Source: Bacillota bacterium (GTDB lineage Bacteria > Bacillota > Clostridia > Christensenellales > Christensenellaceae). From it: a DNA stretch of 64,000 nt. The notes beneath the pieces are model-generated. The model saw only the letters and a list, made by a program, of their open reading frames with translations, was not told the origin of the DNA and searched no databases. Numbering within the stretch: position 1 is the stretch's first letter; each line of letters starts with the position of its first letter. The DNA lies in assembly GCA_023393165.1 (NCBI GenBank), contig JAEWMJ010000004.1, positions 124,001 through 188,000 on the forward strand, read 5' to 3'. A program made the position numbers and the translations under genes. Of the stretch, positions 59,170 to 64,000 are shown one piece after another.

Positions 59170-60714
59170 TTATTTCGCGTAATCGATCGCTCTAGTCTCT
59201 CTGATTACGTTTACTTTGATCTGGCCCGGGTAATCGAGCTCTTTTTCGATCTTTTTAACGATATCTCTGGCCATCAGGGTTGTTCCAACGTCGTCCACGT
59301 CATCTGGCTTAACAATGATTCTTACTTCTCTGCCCGCCTGAATAGCGAACGATTTTTCAACTCCTGCAAACGAATTTGCGATTTCTTCAAGATTTTCAAG
59401 ACGTTTTATATAGTTTTCCAGGCTTTCTCTTCTTGCACCGGGACGGGCCGCAGATATTGCATCCGCCGCCTGAACCAGAACGGCTTCCACCGTTGTCGGT
59501 TCAATATCCCCGTGATGCGCGCCTATCGCATTAACTACATCGGCAGCTTCCTTGTACTTTTTGGCAAGGTCTGCGCCGATTTTTACATGCGGTCCTTCCA
59601 CTTCGTGGTCTACAGCTTTTCCGATATCATGCAACAATCCCGCCCGTTTTGCAAGCTTCGCGTTCGCGCCGATCTCGGATGCCATAATGGACGCCAGGTG
59701 CGCCACTTCCAGAGAATGCTTCAATACATTTTGACCATAACTTGTACGGTACCTCAGCCTGCCCAATAGTTTGATCAGTTCGGGATGCAGCGAATGTATT
59801 CCTACATCAAAAATTGCATGTTCGCCGGCTTCCCGGATCTGATTATCAACTTCCTTTTGGGCCTTCCCCACCATCTCTTCTATTCTTGCGGGATGGATTC
59901 TACCGTCAACAATCAATTTTTCAAGCGCTATCCTTGCAACCTCGCGGCGTACCGGATCAAATCCGGATAATATCACCGCTTCAGGCGTATCGTCTATGAT
60001 CAGATCGATGCCGGTTGCAGTTTCGAGAGCCCTTATGTTTCTGCCTTCACGGCCGATGATTCTGCCCTTCATATCATCGCTGGGCAGCGGCACGACGGAT
60101 ACGGTGCATTCCGCAACGTGGTCTGCGGCCGTTTTTTGAATCGCCAGGGATAAAACATCCCTTGCTTTCTTATCGGCTTCATCCTTGGCTTTTGTTTCAA
60201 TCTCCCTGAGCATGATTGCTACATCATGCCGCGCTTCATTTTCTACTTTCTCAAGTAAAAGTTCCTTGGCCTCGTCTTTTGTCAATCCAGAAATATGTTC
60301 CAGTTGATCCAACTGTTTTTTTGTTACAATTTCAAGATCTTCTTTAGCCTTGGCAATTTCCTTTGTTTTTTTGTTTAACTGTTCCTCTTTTTGTTCAAGA
60401 TTATCCAGTTTCCGGTCAAGGGCTTCATCCCTTTGTACCAGTCTTTTTTCAAGTTTAATTGTTTCGTTACGTCTTTCTTTTTGTTCTCTGTCAAATTCGT
60501 TTCGTAGTCTATGTACTTCTTCCTGAGCCTCTAATACCATTTCTTTTCGAATGACTTCCGCACGTTTCTGTGCGTCTTCGATCAGCTTTTTAACAGAATC
60601 CTCTGCACGACCTATCTTGGACTCGGCAATATTTCGCCTGTAAAAATACCCTACAATAAGTCCTATTACCAAACCTGCCGCGCATAGAAGGATAGGTATT
60701 AGTATGTCACTCAC
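59170..60714 (-). CDS. rny: Ribonuclease Y
   Basis: 514 residues, full length. An N-terminal membrane anchor (ILIPILLCAAGLVIGLIVGYF) is followed by a long coiled coil (about 35-190), a KH domain (MKGRIIGREGRNIRALETATG) and an HD domain (HSLEVAHLASIMASEIGANA, AGLLHDIGKAVDHE). It initiates mRNA turnover at the membrane. It is preceded by a 122-base AT-rich gap. Confidence 0.97.
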   Translation of the reverse strand: MSDILIPILLCAAGLVIGLIVGYFYRRNIAESKIGRAEDSVKKLIEDAQKRAEVIRKEMVLEAQEEVHRLRNEFDREQKERRNETIKLEKRLVQRDEALDRKLDNLEQKEEQLNKKTKEIAKAKEDLEIVTKKQLDQLEHISGLTKDEAKELLLEKVENEARHDVAIMLREIETKAKDEADKKARDVLSLAIQKTAADHVAECTVSVVPLPSDDMKGRIIGREGRNIRALETATGIDLIIDDTPEAVILSGFDPVRREVARIALEKLIVDGRIHPARIEEMVGKAQKEVDNQIREAGEHAIFDVGIHSLHPELIKLLGRLRYRTSYGQNVLKHSLEVAHLASIMASEIGANAKLAKRAGLLHDIGKAVDHEVEGPHVKIGADLAKKYKEAADVVNAIGAHHGDIEPTTVEAVLVQAADAISAARPGARRESLENYIKRLENLEEIANSFAGVEKSFAIQAGREVRIIVKPDDVDDVGTTLMARDIVKKIEKELDYPGQIKVNVIRETRAIDYAK

Positions 60715-60836
60715 TTAATGCATTACACCTCCCTATTCAATTTTGGCGGATATATATAATTGTAATTATTCAAAATTTTTTTGCTACAATACAAATACAC
60801 ACCTGAATCTATTTTATATTTTTTTCATATGTTTTG

Positions 60837-62081
60837 TCAACTGCAATGTTTACACGCGGAAAGTCCGGCCAGATATCCGGTTGAAAAGGCTATCTGCATA
60901 TTGAATCCCCCTGTCAGGGCATCCACATCTATTATTTCACCCGCAAAAAAGAGGCCGGGAACCTTTTTGCTCTGCAGTGTGGAAGGATCGATTTCCCGTA
61001 CGGACACGCCGCCGCGGGTTACAATGGCTTCCGTTATGGGCGCTGCGCCTTTTATATCTATCGGAAAAACTTTAAGGGCCATAACCAGTTTATTGCGTTC
61101 CTGCCTAGTTATGCTGTTAACCGTTTTTTCACCTTCGATTTCCGCGGCTTTCAATACGGGATCGATCAGCCTTTGAGGCAGAAGATCGGTCATTGCATTT
61201 CTGATTTGTTTATTTTTAAATTGTTCAAAATCACGCAATATCCTGTTGTCCAATTTTTCCGCATCAAGAGCAGGCTTCAGGTCAATCGCCGCCGAAATCT
61301 GAAGCGATTTATCATAATTGATAACGCTGCTTGCGGACAACACAAGAGGCCCGCTCAATCCCTCATGGGTAAAAAGCATCTCTCCCAGATCTGAAAAGAC
61401 CTCTTTGCCATTCTGCATCAAACTAAACCTAACGTTTTTTAATGTAAGGCCCTGCAGCGACGCGCAGGTCTGTCCGTTCTCTATCAGCGGCACAAGTGCG
61501 GGAAATGGGCCCGACACCCGGTGCCCTAAATTTTCGGCAAAACGGTATCCGTCCCCGTTGGAGCCTGTTTGCGGATAGGACGCCCCGCCCGTTGCTATAA
61601 TAACCGATCCCGCCTCCAAAACCTCTTTATGCCCGTTTCCCGCAGTCTCAACAGCAAATCCATTATCCCGTTTAACAATGTTTTTTACCATTGTATTGAG
61701 CGAAACCTTTACTTTGGCATCGGCAAGCATTCTATTCAGGCATTTGATAACGTCACTTGATTTATCGCTTGCCGGAAATACGCGCATGCCTCTCTCAACC
61801 TTTGTCTGAAGACCATATTCATGCAGTTTTTGAAGAAGCAAATCCGACGGAAACGTATATATGGAACTTAAGCAAAACTTGGAATTATGCACGATATTAG
61901 AAAACAATTCATCGGTAGGGCAGGCGTTGGTAATATTGCAGCGTCCTTTCCCGGTTATATACATTTTTTTACCGAGCTTTTCGTTTTTTTCTATCAACAG
62001 AACCGAGCATCCAAAAGAGGCAGCAGTAACGGCCGCCATCATTCCCGCAGGACCTCCTCCCACCACTATTATATCCTTCAT
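60837..62081 (-). CDS. HI0933/YhiN-family flavoprotein (NAD(P)/FAD-dependent oxidoreductase)
   Basis: 414 residues. The FAD-binding VVGGGPAGMMAAVTAASFG, KLGKKMYITGKGRCNITNAC and VIIATGGASYPQTGSNGDGY are the family core. The C-terminal PGLFFAGEIIDVDALTGGFNMQIAFSTG-type sequence completes it. The physiological reaction is unknown. Its ATG overlaps the RpiR regulator stop by 4 bases, so the two are co-transcribed. Confidence 0.92.
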   Translation of the reverse strand: MKDIIVVGGGPAGMMAAVTAASFGCSVLLIEKNEKLGKKMYITGKGRCNITNACPTDELFSNIVHNSKFCLSSIYTFPSDLLLQKLHEYGLQTKVERGMRVFPASDKSSDVIKCLNRMLADAKVKVSLNTMVKNIVKRDNGFAVETAGNGHKEVLEAGSVIIATGGASYPQTGSNGDGYRFAENLGHRVSGPFPALVPLIENGQTCASLQGLTLKNVRFSLMQNGKEVFSDLGEMLFTHEGLSGPLVLSASSVINYDKSLQISAAIDLKPALDAEKLDNRILRDFEQFKNKQIRNAMTDLLPQRLIDPVLKAAEIEGEKTVNSITRQERNKLVMALKVFPIDIKGAAPITEAIVTRGGVSVREIDPSTLQSKKVPGLFFAGEIIDVDALTGGFNMQIAFSTGYLAGLSACKHCS

Positions 62082-62959
62082 TTGTCACCTAATTCCAAAA
62101 ATTTATCGTCCAGTTCCTGCGTCGCATAAATGGTGTGCGTATGCCATATCTTTTCCAGATTCTCGAAGTTGGAAACCAATTCGTTTTTCTTACGCAGTCC
62201 CAAAAGAATAATAAGCACATTGATCAAGCTCAGAGGCGCAACAAGCGAATCCACAAAAGAATTCATGTTGCTTTTTGTAATCAGATTATAATCCGAATAC
62301 TGTGCGGGCGGAGAAGCTTCGTTGTCCGTAATGGTTACGACCGTGCAGCCTTTGGATTTAAAATATCCGAGCCCCTCTACGGTTAAAAGGGAATATCTTG
62401 GAAAACTGATTCCGATGACAATGTCACGCTCGCTTGCATACAGCGCCTGCGCATAAATATCGCTGTGCCCAAAATTGATGATCTTTACGTTTGATATAAA
62501 ATAACCCATATAATACGCCAGGAACTGTGCCAGCGGCGCGCTCGCACGCGTGCCCAGAATATAAACGGTATCGGCAGAAAGAATGCTTTCAACAACGCTG
62601 TCAATCATCCGGGGATCAATATTGTTTTGCGTGGCTTTTATATTATTAATATCCAATTTAAACGCAGTTTCCAGTATCTCTTTGGATGTAAGGCCTTCCA
62701 TAAGTTCCAGCCGCTGTACATTGGTCAGCTTGTTTTTGATCACTTCCTGAAAATCCTTCTGCAATTCGGGATATCCCTCGTATCCAAGCGCGTAAGCAAA
62801 ACGCACAACCGTGGACTCGCTGACGCCGACGGTTGCGGAAAGCGCTGCCGCCGTCATGAACGCAGCCTTATCGTAATTGTGCAGAATGTAATTGGCAATC
62901 TGTTTCTGCCCCTTGCTCATCGTCTTGAATTCGAGATTAATCCTGTCTATGATATTCAT
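62078..62959 (-). CDS. RpiR/MurR-family transcriptional regulator
   Basis: 293 residues. The N-terminal helix-turn-helix (KGQKQIANYILHNYDKAAF, LSATVGVSESTVVRFAYALG) is followed by a SIS sugar-phosphate domain (TVYILGTRASAPLAQFLAYYMG, DIVIGISFPRYSLLTVEGL). Members sense sugar phosphates. No sugar genes are adjacent: surE is upstream and the YhiN-type gene downstream. The effector is not evident. Confidence 0.93.
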   Translation of the reverse strand: MNIIDRINLEFKTMSKGQKQIANYILHNYDKAAFMTAAALSATVGVSESTVVRFAYALGYEGYPELQKDFQEVIKNKLTNVQRLELMEGLTSKEILETAFKLDINNIKATQNNIDPRMIDSVVESILSADTVYILGTRASAPLAQFLAYYMGYFISNVKIINFGHSDIYAQALYASERDIVIGISFPRYSLLTVEGLGYFKSKGCTVVTITDNEASPPAQYSDYNLITKSNMNSFVDSLVAPLSLINVLIILLGLRKKNELVSNFENLEKIWHTHTIYATQELDDKFLELGDK

Positions 62960-63008
62960 ATTAACCCTCCATTAATTACCCTTATGTTAATCATTATATC
63001 ATAGTTTT

Positions 63009-63791
63009 TTAATTATGCAATTTTAAGTTTTTAAAATTGCATTTTAAGGCGTCCATTTGCTCATAATCCGTTAAGTCGCAATGCAGGGGCGTCAAAGCGA
63101 TATACCCCTCGCTCATAATATTCGAGTCCGTTTCCTCTACCGACCTGTTTCCGATATATCCGCCGGAAAGCCAGTAATATTCCCTTCCCCTGGGATCCGT
63201 TCTTTTTTCATAGTGTTCGTCATACTGCAGTTCGCCCTGCCTGCCGAATTTAAAGCCTTTTATCTGATCAAAAGAAATCGCTGGTATGTTCATATTAATG
63301 ACCTGTTTGATGTCGTTTTCCACATCCACCTGCTTAAGGAAAAACTCAACACATTTTGCAGCGTCATCCAGGTACTCCATGGAACCTAAATCCTTCATCT
63401 GAAGAGATACGGCGATTCCCTTATACCCCATAACCGCCGCTTCCAGCGCAGCAGACGTCGTGCCCGAGCAAAAAATATCAGAGCCAAGATTGGAGCCAAT
63501 GTTGATTCCCGATACCACAAGATCGATTTTTTCTTTCACAATCGCCCGTATCCCGAGTTTGACGGAATCAGCCGGCGTACCGGAAACCGAATACGCAGGG
63601 ATATCCTCCATACCGGAAAGAATCAGTTTTTTAGCGAAAAGAGGGAGATTCATAGTAATGGAATGCCCGCTTGCGCTTCTCTCCCCGCTGGGCGCAACGA
63701 TCCAGACCTTGCTGTTTTGTGCGAGACGGGCAGCCAGAGCGGCTATTCCCGGCGAATGTACGCCGTCGTCGTTGGTAATCAATATATTCAT
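63009..63791 (-). CDS. surE: 5'/3'-nucleotidase SurE
   Basis: 260 residues. The metal-binding NILITNDDGVHSPGIAALA, VAPSGERSASGHSITMN, VVSGINIGSNLGSDIFCSGTTSAALEAAVMG-type sequence and the C-terminal ALTPLHCDLTDY are all as in SurE. It hydrolyses nucleoside monophosphates. GGAGG lies before the ATG at 63791. 49 bases separate it from the RpiR regulator. Confidence 0.96.
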   Translation of the reverse strand: MNILITNDDGVHSPGIAALAARLAQNSKVWIVAPSGERSASGHSITMNLPLFAKKLILSGMEDIPAYSVSGTPADSVKLGIRAIVKEKIDLVVSGINIGSNLGSDIFCSGTTSAALEAAVMGYKGIAVSLQMKDLGSMEYLDDAAKCVEFFLKQVDVENDIKQVINMNIPAISFDQIKGFKFGRQGELQYDEHYEKRTDPRGREYYWLSGGYIGNRSVEETDSNIMSEGYIALTPLHCDLTDYEQMDALKCNFKNLKLHN

Positions 63792-63847
63792 TGAGGGTCC
63801 TCCTTTTCAAATAATATTCTCCATCGCCCAACTAAAAATACACTTTA

Positions 63848-63932
63848 ATAATCCGCGTATACTTCCTATATGAAGTTTACGCGGATACATTTATCTGCCT
63901 AAGGGCAGCGGTCGGCTCCACCCCGCCGAGTT
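63848..63932 (-). repeat. Palindromic repeat element abutting a stop codon (copy B)
   Basis: Begins with AACTCGGCGGGG immediately after the stop of the partial gene and ends in a strong palindrome (63851-63886: ATCCGCGTA/TACGCGGAT, then ACTTC/GAAGT, spacer CTATAT). A CTGCC/GGGCAG hairpin lies between. Same layout as copy A at 56198-56302. Confidence 0.75.
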
Positions 63933-64000
63933 TCAAATAGGATGAATTTTATTTTCCCTGTCCAGCATCTCTGAATCCAGCTTGTATTTTTTTGCCCGCC
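63933..64000 (-). CDS. C-terminal fragment of an unidentified gene (runs off the window)
   Basis: An open frame enters at base 64000 and ends with TGA at 63933-63935. The visible residues are AKKYKLDSEMLDRENK and IHPI. It is too short to identify. It was taken as coding because the repeat element abuts its stop exactly as the other copy abuts purB. Confidence 0.4.
   Translation of the reverse strand, partial: RAKKYKLDSEMLDRENKIHPI

Noticed and set aside
59167..59769. A 200-codon plus-strand frame opposite rny
   Set aside because: It is the reverse strand of the RNase Y HD/KH region, which is intact and conserved.
1..64000. Prophage, conjugative element, defence island or toxin-antitoxin pair
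   Set aside because: No integrase, transposase, terminase, relaxase, restriction or nuclease-toxin gene was found; the content is core metabolism and sporulation.

Overview
The window looks like chromosome of a spore-forming, anaerobic Bacillota (class Clostridia). The evidence is a SpoIIIAA-AH engulfment-complex operon, dipicolinate synthase DpaA/DpaB, an IspH fused to ribosomal protein S1 (a clostridial trait), RNase Y, Asp23/AmaP proteins, strong GGAGG-type ribosome binding sites and sigma-A promoters with 17-bp spacers. Almost every gene lies on the minus strand. No phage, transposase or CRISPR array was seen. The genus cannot be read from the sequence alone.

Region 1 (1-1919): the 5' part of a sensor histidine kinase and its OmpR-type response regulator (minus), with a divergent, very acidic small protein of unknown function (plus).

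Region 2 (1970-21226): one 19-gene, about 19-kb minus-strand operon behind a B12 riboswitch plus terminator. It encodes glutamyl-tRNA to uroporphyrinogen III (hemA, hemL, hemB, hemC, hemD) and the cobalt-early anaerobic corrin pathway as far as adenosylcobinamide phosphate. Three genes are fusions: cobA-hemD, cbiE-cbiT and cbiJ-sirC. The nucleotide-loop genes (cobU/cobS/cobT/cobC) are absent. Region 3 (21358-24687) is the cobalt ECF importer cbiMNQO. It is preceded by two B12 riboswitches in tandem, one ending in an intrinsic terminator and one without, plus a possible 24-codon leader ORF.

Region 4 (24745-33765): tRNA-Leu(UAA), ispH-rpsA, plsC, cmk, ispA, xseB, xseA, folD, a TsaD paralogue, nusB, a DUF2273 protein and AmaP. 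Region 5 (33851-41554): asp23, spoIIIAH to spoIIIAA (with an unusually short SpoIIIAF), the ClpP-like tepA and dpaB-dpaA. A 144-bp array of seven back-to-back hairpins lies between dpaB and tepA.

Region 6 (41590-47654): a DivIVA-like coiled-coil protein and shikimate-pathway genes (aroQ and aroE divergent; aroB-aroA-aroC-chorismate mutase-aroK). Region 7 (47655-64000): asnB, a DUF2207 protein with LemA, an EamA exporter, cinA, a glycosyltransferase, purB, a GNAT/YoaP protein, rny, a YhiN-type flavoprotein, an RpiR-type regulator, surE and the tail of one more gene. This last part carries several dispersed hairpin repeats.

No clearly new multi-gene system was found. The observations most worth a second look are the seven-hairpin array (39878-40021), the tandem B12 riboswitches, the stop-codon-abutting palindromic repeats (56198-56302 and 63848-63932), the ring-domain-less SpoIIIAF and the hyper-acidic 99-residue protein.
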